Of a DNA stretch of 64,000 nt, positions 7,973 through 16,283 are shown piece by piece (positions within the stretch are counted from its first letter, which is position 1; the number at the start of each line of letters is the position of its first letter). Below the pieces are notes generated by a model. The model was not told where the DNA came from, searched no databases, and was given only the letters and a program-made list of their open reading frames with translations. The stretch covers positions 62,001 to 126,000 of the forward strand of contig NZ_JAGTAS010000056.1 in the NCBI RefSeq assembly GCF_025685425.1, in the 5' to 3' direction. The DNA is from Terriglobus albidus (GTDB lineage: Bacteria > Acidobacteriota > Terriglobia > Terriglobales > Acidobacteriaceae). A program made the translations under genes and the position numbers.

Positions 7973-9366
7973 GGACCTTCTTTCTTCAGTTGTTCTTTTC
8001 TTTCTGGGTTTCCACGATCGTTATCTTCGTGGCTGCGACGATCTTTTCCCCCATGAACGCGCCTCGAACCCCCGAAGAGTTGCAGGCGATCCTCGGGATG
8101 TCCACGGAGCAACTGACTCAATTCATTCTTTCTGACTATCGCGCCCATGGTTGTTCCGCACCCGCTATATCAAACTCCCACTTCATTCTGGCTGACGGGA
8201 ACGGGGAGACGCTATGCTCGCGACCAATCGATGAGGAAGGTAGATCTTTACTTCATAAGGGAATCGAAGCACAAAAGGTCCTCGGCCAACGTTCCGGTAA
8301 AGAATGGCTTCAGATTTGGCCGGTAATTCTTGAATCCGGCGAGAAATGGTATCTCCTGTTGCGAGCCCCGGCAGGCCAGCTGCGGTTGTTTCCACCGTTT
8401 CCCAAGAGTGCGTTACCGATTTCCATTCTCGTGACATTCCTGTTTGCCTATCTGTTGACCCGGCCTCTTCGCGCGCTCTCCAAGGCGTTCCGACGCTTCA
8501 GCGCCGGGGACCTCGGGGCACGACTTCCGGTATCTGGAACATCACGTTGGGGGAGGTTTGATAGCGCCGACGTGCGGACGCTCATGCTCGATTTTAATCG
8601 CATGGCAGAACGCGTTTCAGAATTGATTGATGCGCAGAAGCTTCTGGTTCGGGACATCTCCCACGAACTTCGCTCCCCTCTAACTCGACTTCGCTTGGCG
8701 CTTGAATTAGCGCGAGAGGACAACCTACTCGATCAAGCATCGTTCGATCGCATGGCGCGCCAGACGGACAAAGTCAACGATCTTATCCGCGAGATATTGA
8801 CCCTCTCTTTGCTGGAGAGCACGGGAGAGTTACCGCGTTCTGAGAGTTTCAGTATGCGTACGTTGATCGAAGAGTTGTTGCCGGACGTTAACTTTGAAGC
8901 AGCCGCGCGCAGTTGTACCATCCGGCTTTCTTCGCAGGCGGAAGCGGGGGTAAATGTGACCGGGCAGAAAGAAATGCTGCAGCGTGCCGTTGAGAATGTT
9001 CTGAGAAATGCGATCCGATACAGCCCATCCGGTGGCGTTATCGACGTGGAGCTGAGTTTGGGCGAAGACGGTGGGACGGAGATGAGCGGGGTCCATCATC
9101 AATGGCTCTGTGTATCGATCCGAGATATGGGTCCCGGAATTCCGGTGGAACATCTCACCCAGATCTTTCGTCCGTTTTATCGAGTCGATCTGGCAAGGAG
9201 TGAATCCTCGGGAGGCTTTGGCGTTGGCCTGGCAATTGCGGAACGGGCAGTTCATCTTCACGGCGGAAAAATAGTAGCCAAGAATCGCGCCACTGGCGGA
9301 CTGGACGTGCAGATTTGGATGCCACGGTCGGAGGCTCGCTCGGCTTCCGAAACAACACCTGTCTAA
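7969..9366 (+). CDS. cpxA: CpxA-like sensor histidine kinase
   Basis: 465 residues. A first membrane segment (about 8-27) is followed by a periplasmic sensor of about 115 residues containing two Cys, then a second membrane segment (146-164, ILVTFLFAYLLT). Next come a HAMP domain (to about 225), the phospho-acceptor H232 in RDISHELRSPLTRLRL, an N box (ENVLRNAIRYSP), G1 box (DMGPGIP), F box (FRPFYRVD) and G2 box (GGFGVGLAIAE). Organisation and H box match CpxA-type kinases: autophosphorylation and transfer to D60 of the regulator, in the inner membrane. The start ATG overlaps the regulator stop. The family call is solid; the name cpxA rests on similarity of layout and of the DNA boxes, and the sensor domain itself is not recognisably E. 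coli CpxA. Confidence 0.9.
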   Translation: MRTFFLQLFFSFWVSTIVIFVAATIFSPMNAPRTPEELQAILGMSTEQLTQFILSDYRAHGCSAPAISNSHFILADGNGETLCSRPIDEEGRSLLHKGIEAQKVLGQRSGKEWLQIWPVILESGEKWYLLLRAPAGQLRLFPPFPKSALPISILVTFLFAYLLTRPLRALSKAFRRFSAGDLGARLPVSGTSRWGRFDSADVRTLMLDFNRMAERVSELIDAQKLLVRDISHELRSPLTRLRLALELAREDNLLDQASFDRMARQTDKVNDLIREILTLSLLESTGELPRSESFSMRTLIEELLPDVNFEAAARSCTIRLSSQAEAGVNVTGQKEMLQRAVENVLRNAIRYSPSGGVIDVELSLGEDGGTEMSGVHHQWLCVSIRDMGPGIPVEHLTQIFRPFYRVDLARSESSGGFGVGLAIAERAVHLHGGKIVAKNRATGGLDVQIWMPRSEARSASETTPV

Positions 9367-9487
9367 ACTCCTTCTGCGTTGCAAATGGATCTCTCAAGAA
9401 ACCGCCCTGCTTACAGAAGGTCGCCGTGGAGCCGTGGCTGTAGGAAGCGGAACAGCAAATACAGCGGAGAACCTCCACAGCGCAGCA

Positions 9488-9512
9488 GTGACAAACTGTT
9501 ACCAATCGTGAC
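9488..9512 (-). promoter_or_regulatory. Cpx-like box, three half-sites
   Basis: GTGAC (9488), GTTAC (9498) and GTGAC (9508) with five-base spacers; on the minus strand GTCAC-GATTG-GTAAC-N5-GTCAC, keeping the GATTG spacer of the perfect boxes. It lies 120 bases before the start of the small secreted protein at 9633. Orientation relative to the gene is opposite to that at the two regulator genes, as at 1952. Confidence 0.6.
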
Positions 9513-9632
9513 TGCACGATATACCAATATCGGGTGTACTCGAATGGAGTAGCACGCGATGTCAGGCAAAGAAATCGGGGAGATTTTGAAGCTGGCGCAT
9601 TGAGCTACATCGCCATCCTGCGAGGCATCGAT

Positions 9633-10097
9633 ATGTTGGGCCTTGAGCTGAAATGGAAACGCTCTGAGTTTGTTGAGTTCTTGCTTCTATCGTTGGTGCT
9701 TATCGTCCGAGGGACTACGCTTCGTGCCCAAAGCGGGCCGCCACCGGAAGGGAAACGCGTGGCCACGGTCGTCTTCGGCGGTGCTTATGATGGCCCGCGT
9801 ACCGCTCCCCATCGTTCCATCCTGGGTAGGGTCACTGATAAGGATGGTAAGGCAATGCATGGAACGATGGTCTATCTCAAAGACCTCAAAACATCCCAAG
9901 TTCGAGTGTTACATGCTGATGACGGAGGGGAATACCGATTCAGTCCCTTATCTCTGAACAATGACTATGAAGTTTGGGCTGAGAACGGCGTGAGGAAGAG
10001 TCGGGTCAAACCGGTGGGTTCGTATATCACGACCAATGAGGTCTCCGTCCCCCTGCGGCTCGAAGACCCTAGCCCGACAAATCCCACAAGCCGATAG
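9633..10097 (+). CDS. Small secreted protein with carboxypeptidase-regulatory-like (CNA-B type) domain
   Basis: 154 residues from ATG 9633, preferred over an upstream start at 9534 because GAGG lies seven bases before it and a signal peptide then begins directly (FLLLSLVLIVRGTTLRAQS). After a short linker, residues about 60-145 form one beta-sandwich of the carboxypeptidase-regulatory type (RSILGRVTDKDGKAMHGTMVYLKDLKT ... GEYRFSPLSLNNDYEVWAE). No catalytic residues are expected; such domains are structural or binding modules on exported proteins and match the N-terminal domain of the TonB receptors here. A Cpx-like box lies upstream. Likely periplasmic or surface-bound; partner unknown. Confidence 0.7.
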   Translation: MLGLELKWKRSEFVEFLLLSLVLIVRGTTLRAQSGPPPEGKRVATVVFGGAYDGPRTAPHRSILGRVTDKDGKAMHGTMVYLKDLKTSQVRVLHADDGGEYRFSPLSLNNDYEVWAENGVRKSRVKPVGSYITTNEVSVPLRLEDPSPTNPTSR

Positions 10098-10354
10098 TGG
10101 GTCAGTTGATCAATTGAATTTTATCTGTGCTTGTCTGCCTGGATCTCTTGGTTTGAAGGAATGAGCACACATGGAAATGTATGTGCGCTTGCTTCGGGTC
10201 TAGTCAGAAAGACTTCAAGGCGCTGTACCCAGAGAAGTCGATCACGCCCAGCGTGACCTCGATTGACTCGTGGCCTTTCTGCCGCGGAGATTCTGTCTCC
10301 GGCACTGAAACATCCGTTCTACGTTGAGTTTCGTGACGGAAGGTTCCGCGCGGT

Positions 10355-10651
10355 ATGAACAATGTTGTCATCTTCGTGTCCCTGATCCGCATTGCCCCCG
10401 AACATATTACCGCCTTCGTCGAAGCGATCACGCCACTGCTCTGGTCTAGTCGAAGGGCAAGAAACTGCCTGTTTTTCGATCTCTATCGTGTTTGCGGTGA
10501 CGAAGGAAGCTTTGCGCTGCATGAGATGTGGAGTGTACGGGAAGACCGTGAGCGACATCTCGATGGGCCAATCGGGAAACAGATTCAAGCGCTCACTGCG
10601 GATTTAGGAGCAGAACCTGCGAAGGTATTTGAAATCGAAGAGGTTCTCTGA
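10355..10651 (+). CDS. ABM-fold monooxygenase (putative quinol monooxygenase, YgiN-like)
   Basis: 98 residues, the usual length for single-domain antibiotic-biosynthesis-monooxygenase proteins. The pattern VSLIRIAPEHITAFVEAI ... NCLFFDLYRVCGDEGSFALHEMWSVREDRERHL is typical: a ferredoxin-like alpha/beta strand, then the FxLHExW core strand. Such proteins work as cytosolic dimers without cofactors on quinols or other aromatics. GGAAGG upstream is a plausible ribosome binding site with a long spacer. No operon partner. Substrate not inferable. Confidence 0.75.
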   Translation: MNNVVIFVSLIRIAPEHITAFVEAITPLLWSSRRARNCLFFDLYRVCGDEGSFALHEMWSVREDRERHLDGPIGKQIQALTADLGAEPAKVFEIEEVL

Positions 10652-10968
10652 GGTTTGGGGGCACTGTCGGACATGAACGGTTTGCGCCGCTATCACGGCG
10701 AGCGGCCCCAATATTGCCATTCGTCCCGCCCAACCCACTGCAAGCCAGCAATCCGGCGATGTAGTGCGACGCGATTCCGAATATGGTCCCAACCTACACA
10801 CACCGTTGTTCCTGTATTTTTGTTTGTTATCCCCGAAAGGGAATGTTTCTCCACGCGGTCAGGCCGATCACAAAAGGTGGTCTTCGTCGGCAAAGCGGTA
10901 CTGAGAAGATTCAATCCCAGCAACGAGTACAGATTTGCGCAGCGTAGAGATTTTTTGTTGAATTTCAA
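10652..10968. other. Intergenic region, nothing recognised
   Basis: About 317 bases between the monooxygenase and the 3' end of the lipoprotein gene. Short open frames on both strands have no recognisable content. I see no clear terminator. Confidence 0.4.
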
Positions 10969-13197
10969 TTATTGATACGAGCGAGGCTTGGAAGCGATTA
11001 GATCTGGAACGGCGTAGCCGCTGCCGCTATATGCCGGTAGCTTCGGATTGATCTGGCTGGTGTCGCTGTAGGTGCTGGAGCCCTTGGTGAGCAGGTGCAC
11101 TTGGTTGTCTCCTGCGGTGCTGACGTAGAAGGTATTGTCATCCGCACTAAAAACGCCTGCAACGGGAGCCGTGGGGGTGCTGGAGCCGGAGGTGGTCGCC
11201 AGCGCAATGTTGGAGACTGTGCCGGTAGAAGGGAAGTAGGCTGGAACCACCGCGGATGCCGGCGAACCCACTGAGTACGTAACGAAGGCAACTGTGGAGT
11301 TCGAAGCGGGAACAATGCCCGTGATGGCTGTACCGGTGGCGGTTGTAGTGTATGTGCTCTGGCTATTGAGGGTAAAGCTAGGCACAGCGGCGCTGGTCGT
11401 CGGGCAGTTGCCCGTTGGCAGGCTTATCCCGAGATCAGTGATCTGTGGAACGCCGCTAACCATGGTGGCGCCAAGGATATGTGTTCCATCATTCGTGGCC
11501 GCGAGGCGATCCAGCGGCACGGAAACCGTTGCGGCTGTTCCGCCGGCAACGGGGAAGTACTCGATGGAGGAAACCGTGGTGCCCGAAATGGTCGTTTTGG
11601 GGCAGTATGTGTGCGCCACCGTTGAGGTCGATCCGCCAAAGAAAGCGCCGACAGCGGGTACAGTAACTGCGACATCTTTGATGGCAGAGAGGCCCGTGCT
11701 GCTGAGCACCTGCCAACCTGCTTGCTTCGAATAGGTAATGATCTGGTTATCGTCGTTAATAATGTAGACGATCGAGCTGTCAGGGGACCAGGCAGCTCGC
11801 GTCGCCACGCCACCGTAGGTCGTGCTGATCGCAGCCGAAGAGGTGTAGAGGTAAATAAGCTTCCTCGATGAATCCGTAATCACCACGGTTCCAGAATCTG
11901 GCGAAACGGAGATGACCTTCCCGGAGAGCGATGTGTCTTCCTTGGTGATGGCGTTAGAGCTCGCATTGACCGTGATGATCTCGTTGTTCGTACCTAGGTA
12001 GAGGGCGGACCCGTCGGTTGAAAGTTGCATGGAATTTGGCACATAGGTTAGGCGCAGGGTGCTGCCGACATTTCCAGTCGTCATGTCGATCTGTGTGATG
12101 TATTGCGAGGCGGTGCTTCCCAGGTAGAGGTAATTTCCGCTTTGTCCGGTCGTGGTGACCTTCACGTTGTTGGAGACGATTGGCTTGCCATTCCCAAACA
12201 GGCCTACAAGGCTGGATGGTGCAGTATTGCAGGTAGGCGGCATGCAGAGGGCCGTAATAGCGGCCACTCCGCCATAGGTCGGCGTGACCGAGCCACTGCT
12301 GCTAACCGGGATGGTCCGCGGCGTTGTAGAGACGAAGGTCAGTGTCAGATTTGTTAAGGTTGTGTTGTTCTTGTCCAGAACGGTAGTGGTCAAGGCTTGG
12401 GTTGTGTTGGGGTCGACGCTAACACTGGTCGAAGATCCTGCTGTAAGCGCAATGCTGGTTGGCGGGCAGGTAGAAAAGTACCCTGCTGCCGAGGTGGCAT
12501 TCGAAACGGCAGCGTTAATAAGCGTCGAACCGGGCTGCGCGGCAGTGGCCACTCCATTCTCGTCGACGGTGACAATGCTGCTGGATTGCGGCGTGTAGGT
12601 GAAGTGGCCAACGATCGATGAGTCAATCAAATTGCCTGACGTGTCATAGGCGGAGGCCGACAGCATAATAGAAGTTCCTTGTGAGACGCAGTCCGCTTGG
12701 AGCGAACTTTTCAAGGCAACGCTGCCGATGATGGGGTGAACATAGACGGTGACCGTGTTACTCGTAGCTCCGCCTGCGCTTGCCGTGATGTTCGCTGTGC
12801 CTGTCTTGCCGCTACTGGTGCAGTAGGTGTAATCGGCGATGCCGCCGGCGCTGTTCCGGTTCCAGCTTCCAGCGCAGAGTTTCCCAGTGGAAGGATTGAT
12901 GTCGACGAGCTCGTGGGTCGTATCAGAACTGGCGTACGTAAAGGAGGAGACGCTGACGCTGTTGCCCTTGCAGTCTGTTGCGGAGGCTGTACCAACGCTC
13001 CCCATCTGACCGTTGGAAAGCGAGACCCCAGTCAATTTGGGTTCCAAGGTGATCGAGGAGATTTGCCCAGTCGTCATTCCGGTGTCGCCACCGTTGCAAT
13101 AGGTCGAACTGCTGTTGCTGCTTGAGCATCCCGTAACCGAGATACTCACCGGAATAAAGCACATCACCAGAAAAGCAAGTAGAATAAATCGCTTCAT
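10969..13197 (-). CDS. Large lipoprotein with Ig-like domains and beta-propeller-like C-terminal half
   Basis: 742 residues from ATG 13197, chosen because it starts a classic lipoprotein signal (MKRFILLAFLVMCFIPVSIS, then VTGC lipobox). A longer in-frame start at 13359 would bury this signal. Residues about 30-290 are Ser/Thr-rich Big-type Ig repeats (ITLEPKLTGVSLSNGQ; IALTAGSSTSVSVDPN). Residues 320-730 look like a YVTN/NHL-type propeller (YLYLGSTASQYITQIDMTTG, ALYLGTNNEIITVNASS, VISVSPDSGTVVITDSSRK). Family knowledge: extracytoplasmic binding scaffolds common in Acidobacteriota, not enzymes. Direct GGTGAC repeats lie upstream at 13271-13331. Function unknown. Confidence 0.8.
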   Translation of the reverse strand: MKRFILLAFLVMCFIPVSISVTGCSSSNSSSTYCNGGDTGMTTGQISSITLEPKLTGVSLSNGQMGSVGTASATDCKGNSVSVSSFTYASSDTTHELVDINPSTGKLCAGSWNRNSAGGIADYTYCTSSGKTGTANITASAGGATSNTVTVYVHPIIGSVALKSSLQADCVSQGTSIMLSASAYDTSGNLIDSSIVGHFTYTPQSSSIVTVDENGVATAAQPGSTLINAAVSNATSAAGYFSTCPPTSIALTAGSSTSVSVDPNTTQALTTTVLDKNNTTLTNLTLTFVSTTPRTIPVSSSGSVTPTYGGVAAITALCMPPTCNTAPSSLVGLFGNGKPIVSNNVKVTTTGQSGNYLYLGSTASQYITQIDMTTGNVGSTLRLTYVPNSMQLSTDGSALYLGTNNEIITVNASSNAITKEDTSLSGKVISVSPDSGTVVITDSSRKLIYLYTSSAAISTTYGGVATRAAWSPDSSIVYIINDDNQIITYSKQAGWQVLSSTGLSAIKDVAVTVPAVGAFFGGSTSTVAHTYCPKTTISGTTVSSIEYFPVAGGTAATVSVPLDRLAATNDGTHILGATMVSGVPQITDLGISLPTGNCPTTSAAVPSFTLNSQSTYTTTATGTAITGIVPASNSTVAFVTYSVGSPASAVVPAYFPSTGTVSNIALATTSGSSTPTAPVAGVFSADDNTFYVSTAGDNQVHLLTKGSSTYSDTSQINPKLPAYSGSGYAVPDLIASKPRSYQ

Positions 13198-13270
13198 CCA
13201 ACCTCTCCATTCGGAGAGAATTCCTTCCGAACGGTTCATCCCCCTTACTTGTCGCAGTAGTGGTATGCCT

Positions 13271-13331
13271 GTAAATGGTGACGATGGCTTGTCGGTAAAA
13301 GGTGACGTGTCGAACAGCAAAATCGGGTGAC
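13271..13331. repeat. Three imperfect direct GGTGAC repeats, about 24-bp pitch
   Basis: GGTGAC occurs at 13277, 13301 and 13326; the first two are preceded by GTAAA seven or eight bases earlier. They lie 75-135 bases upstream of the lipoprotein start. The pitch is near 24 bases, so this is not the 10-bp Cpx-like pattern. They could be an operator array or chance. Confidence 0.35.
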
Positions 13332-13374
13332 ACGCGTAGGGTGGTAGACGTCCGAACATTTGTGTGACTTAATG

Positions 13375-14718
13375 CTACGGAGTGCTAGTCCCCGTTATCC
13401 AATCCTCTAGCTTGCCAACCTGTTTCAGGTAGCGAATATAGGTTTCGAGGTATTCGTTAGACAGGTTGAGCGCATCGAGGTGCTTCTGTCCTGCATCCAG
13501 AAGAGCTCGCTGTTCTTCCTTGGGTGTCATTGGACCGGAGCCAGGAGAAGCTTGGGATACGCGGATAAGAATCTCGGCTAGTTGAGCGGACGCAATCTTA
13601 TAGTCGAGCTGGGCAATTTTGTATTGGGCCGCAGCTTCTACCAGCGAACGGCCCAAATCACTGCAGCGCTCTTTCTGTTGCTCTTCGGCGAGGAGTGCTT
13701 GCTGTTTGGCCTTCACCGCTTCGGCAGCGGATTCGCGCGCGCGTGCGCGCCGTCCCTGGTCCAACACCGGAAGCTGAAATTGAATACCAACCGCAAGCGT
13801 GTTGTAGTTGCCATGGAGATTGTAGTAGGACGATACGTCGTTGAATGGGCTGATTCTTCCATACTGCGCTTGCAGAGTCACTTGCGGCCGCCAGGTATAG
13901 CGTTGATCTCCAACGCCAGTCTGCCATTTTGCTTTGGCATCTGCTTGGGCCGCAAGCACACTTGAACTCGGAACACATGTCTTTTCTAGAGACTCCACTG
14001 AGAACATCTCCGGGGAGATCCCGTTTTTCTCGAGATCAACTGCGTGCTCGTCAATGCCTGTGACATTGGCAAGATGATGGGAGAGTGTTGCAATGCGATG
14101 GCTCAACTGCACTTGCTGTAGTTCCAGTGAGGCCGCCTCTTTCTGTGCCTTCATCAATTCGAGTTCTGTGTCATAGCCAACCGCCAGCCGCTCTTGAACG
14201 ATGGAAACGAGGCGGTTTCCCGCAGCTAGTTGTTCGCTGAGAACGACTTGTCGCTGAAATGCATTGTCGAGCGAAATGTAGGTGATTGCTGCGTCCTCTT
14301 CTGCCTGCAGACGAGCATCCGCGAGCGTGTGAGAAGCAGCTTCAACTCCAAATCGTGAAGCACGGATGTAGTCTTGCTGCGAGTAATTGAATACCAGAGA
14401 TTGTGCATTGACAGTGAAGATCGTCGGCACTGTCAGCGTGATCCCGGACGACGCACCCAGACCGCTAGAGACAGAAATTGCCGGCACAAAGACAGCTTTA
14501 GTCTCGGAAAGGGCGGCTCGCGCCTTCGTAAGATCTGCAGCGGCGATCTTGATTTGGGGACTGTTCTCAATTGCCAATTGCACGGCAGCTTTCAGCGTGA
14601 TTTGGCCGCGTGCGATCTTCGGCGTAACCGTGAGGAAGGTGGCAATCGCGCTACAGACAAGCAAATTTCTATTCCGTCGAAGGAACAAAAAGCTTGTTAC
14701 GAAAATCGACGAACTCAT
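13375..14718 (-). CDS. TolC-family outer-membrane efflux protein
   Basis: 447 residues from ATG 14718, with a signal peptide (LLVCSAIATFLTVTPKIARG) and two outer-membrane-efflux-protein repeats. Hallmarks are LKAAVQLAIENSPQIKIAAADL near the N-terminus, long coiled-coil helices (EAASHTLADARLQAEEDAA), the central VAVGIQFQLPVLDQGRRAR strand and a second helical pair. Works as a trimeric outer-membrane channel for export, normally with a membrane-fusion protein and an inner-membrane pump. No intact partner is present, but a decayed RND efflux operon lies just upstream. Two GTAAC-N5-GTAAC boxes upstream suggest membership of the local Cpx-like regulon. Confidence 0.85.
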   Translation of the reverse strand: MSSSIFVTSFLFLRRNRNLLVCSAIATFLTVTPKIARGQITLKAAVQLAIENSPQIKIAAADLTKARAALSETKAVFVPAISVSSGLGASSGITLTVPTIFTVNAQSLVFNYSQQDYIRASRFGVEAASHTLADARLQAEEDAAITYISLDNAFQRQVVLSEQLAAGNRLVSIVQERLAVGYDTELELMKAQKEAASLELQQVQLSHRIATLSHHLANVTGIDEHAVDLEKNGISPEMFSVESLEKTCVPSSSVLAAQADAKAKWQTGVGDQRYTWRPQVTLQAQYGRISPFNDVSSYYNLHGNYNTLAVGIQFQLPVLDQGRRARARESAAEAVKAKQQALLAEEQQKERCSDLGRSLVEAAAQYKIAQLDYKIASAQLAEILIRVSQASPGSGPMTPKEEQRALLDAGQKHLDALNLSNEYLETYIRYLKQVGKLEDWITGTSTP

Positions 14719-14793
14719 CTTCTGATCAGGCCTCGAATAAGTGCTTCATTGGTGGAAGACGCAGGGGATGAGCATGAGGAAGCATTATCTTCT

Positions 14794-14808
14794 GTAACGA
14801 TTGGTAAC
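14794..14808 (+). promoter_or_regulatory. Cpx-like box GTAAC-GATTG-GTAAC
   Basis: Identical over 15 bases to the boxes at 5004 and 7168. It lies 75 bases upstream of the TolC-family gene, which is on the minus strand, so the box is reversed relative to that gene. Confidence 0.7.
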
Positions 14809-14889
14809 GGCTGGCAGAACGACGATGTAATCGGCTATACGATTCGGGCGCAGCAATGAAAGCGCATTATGCAACGAAAGTCACAGGCT

Positions 14890-14904
14890 GTAACAATATG
14901 TAAC
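14890..14904 (+). promoter_or_regulatory. Second Cpx-like box GTAAC-AATAT-GTAAC
   Basis: A second perfect pair of GTAAC half-sites with a different five-base spacer, 96 bases further from the TolC gene. It may act with the first box or may have served the now-decayed efflux operon at 15.1-15.6 kb. Confidence 0.6.
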
Positions 14905-15089
14905 TGCAAACAACGCGACGGTCTCTCATGCGAGAGATACAATCGAGAAGCGAACCGTCTTCGTTATCGAAGACCGGCTCTCACAATGCAGCGTGGATGA
15001 TGCCGGCAATGCCCGGATCACGCCTCAGATAATCGACCGCTTGCTGTTGATCGACTTTGTTTCCATTGACAGGGATCACTGTCCCGAGA

Positions 15090-15415
15090 GGCAGGCTTCA
15101 CGGTAGGCGCCAAGGACGGTCTTCTCATACTGCGCCAATGACTGTCTGTATGCAGCCCGCGCCTGTTCCACATCGGCTTTCAGTCTGCCGCCCGTGAAGA
15201 GTATCGATGGTGTTGCTGAGAATCTGCAGCTCCTGGTCTGTCTGACGGATGTTGTAGTAGGTCACCGCAACATCGGACTCGACAGAAAGCATCACAAAGC
15301 GAGGGTCTGCCTGGGACGCTTTCTGTGTGGCCCGGGCAGATTCGATCGAGCGCGGATGCGTCCCAAGGCGTCGAATTCATAGCTGGCAGCAAGGGAGAGC
15401 TGAAGATCGTTCTGA
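15090..15415 (-). pseudogene. Relic of NodT-family RND efflux outer-membrane lipoprotein
   Basis: Read on the minus strand in shifting frames, fragments match NodT-type proteins in the expected order. These are LQLSLAASYEFDALGRIRA (about 15355-15410); then, after a frameshift, RSIESARATQKASQADPRFV and a VAVTYYNIRQTDQELQIL block (about 15210-15330); and after a further break ADVEQARAAYRQSLAQYEKT and GAYREA (about 15095-15190). The first 100 or so residues and much of the second half are missing. It cannot make a working channel. Confidence 0.65.
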
Positions 15416-15420
15416 CACTT

Positions 15421-15576
15421 GGCCTGCGGGGGCGACAGACGAAAGCTCTCGCAGCAACCACACGCGCCATGGAATCGGAACCGGTCTCGGTCATCCACGC
15501 GAAGGCAGGCGCCGCTAACAGCGACCTCACATTGCCCGGAACCTTACAGGCCTATGAAAAACGCGCCGTTTTAGAG
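15421..15576 (+). pseudogene. Relic of RND membrane-fusion (HlyD/AcrA-type) protein, N-terminal part
   Basis: The + strand encodes KALAATTRAMESEPVSVIHA followed by SDLTLPGTLQAYEKRAV, the usual beginning of the periplasmic adaptor after its membrane segment (LPGTLQAYEE-type). Homology stops abruptly near 15576, where unrelated sequence leading into the vapC 3' end begins. It is divergent from the NodT relic, so an inversion or fusing deletion is needed to explain the layout. Confidence 0.55.
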
Positions 15577-15610
15577 AACATGTTGCTGCGTCAGATGAGT
15601 TCTCTGAATC

Positions 15611-16030
15611 CTAGAATGTCCACGGATCGATTACTGGAATGTCTGCGGCTTTGAAAGGGGACGTGTCTCGTGTCGCCACAGTAAACCCATGTTGCATAGC
15701 GATTGCCGCGATGAGAGCGTCCGCAAGACCAATGGCTTTGCCCTCAGTCTTTGCCTTGGTCCGGAGACTGGCGTAAGCTGCGGTCGATCCCTCCTCGAAA
15801 GAAAGAATGCGGCCGAAGAAGAGAGAAAGGATACGCTCCTCGAACTCGTCTTCGAGACGCCGTCGACGGCTTCCCAGAGGAAGAACCGCGATGCCGAAGC
15901 GCAGTTCTGCGACCGTAATGGCGGTCAAATAGAGGGTCTTGATATCTTGTTGGTCTAACCAACGGAGAACAGCTGGATCGCCCTTTGGGCGGAGCGGTTC
16001 CGAGATGACATTGGTGTCGAGGATGATCAC
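15611..16030 (-). CDS. VapC/FitB-type PIN-domain toxin ribonuclease
   Basis: 139 residues from a GTG start at 16030 that overlaps the antitoxin stop (GTGA). All PIN acidic residues are visible: D5 (MIILDTNVISE), E42 (AELRFG), D104 (GLADALIAA) and D122 (ATRDTSPF), forming the metal site for RNA cleavage in the cytosol. Length fits the family. With its RHH antitoxin upstream it forms a complete type II module. It lies in a scar zone between an efflux relic and a tRNA-derived attachment site, typical for horizontally moving toxin-antitoxin pairs. Confidence 0.9.
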   Translation of the reverse strand: MIILDTNVISEPLRPKGDPAVLRWLDQQDIKTLYLTAITVAELRFGIAVLPLGSRRRRLEDEFEERILSLFFGRILSFEEGSTAAYASLRTKAKTEGKAIGLADALIAAIAMQHGFTVATRDTSPFKAADIPVIDPWTF

Positions 16031-16266
16031 GACAAACGAACCGGTGGAGCAGGGGATTGGTCCCGGTCGGCGGAGATCTCAATGCCGCCATACTTTTTAC
16101 CCAGCTCAGCCAATGCCGAGCCTAGACGGACCCGGTTGGCAGGTCGAACCGCGGTCTCAATGATGTCGCGAATCTCGGCCTCGGTACTTCGGCCATGCTT
16201 GGCTGCGCGCGCCTTTAGGGCGCGATGGGTGGCTTCCGGAAGATTTCGAATCGTCACCGCAGGCAT
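16027..16266 (-). CDS. FitA-like ribbon-helix-helix antitoxin
   Basis: 79 residues from ATG 16266 with GGAG before it. N-terminal RHH DNA-binding fold (PAVTIRNLPEATHRALKARAAKHGRSTEAEIRDII) as in FitA/Arc-type antitoxins. The C-terminal tail (LGKKYGGIEISADRDQ) should wrap the toxin active site. Overlaps vapC by four bases, giving coupled translation. Two TGATATCA palindromes 18-45 bases upstream are the likely operators for autoregulation by the complex. Confidence 0.88.
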   Translation of the reverse strand: MPAVTIRNLPEATHRALKARAAKHGRSTEAEIRDIIETAVRPANRVRLGSALAELGKKYGGIEISADRDQSPAPPVRLS

Positions 16267-16283
16267 CAGATTCTCCGTATTGA

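Larger units (their letters stand above)
14719..15089. other. Intergenic region holding two Cpx-like boxes
   Basis: About 370 bases between the TolC gene and the efflux relics. Apart from the boxes at 14794 and 14890 I see no gene. Minus-strand translation of the distal part contains stops and no recognisable protein. Confidence 0.45.

Noticed and set aside
13271-13306. A Cpx-like box before the lipoprotein gene (GTAAA and GTGAC present)
   Set aside because: The half-sites are seven, eight or 23 bases apart, not ten, so they do not fit the pattern of the other boxes.
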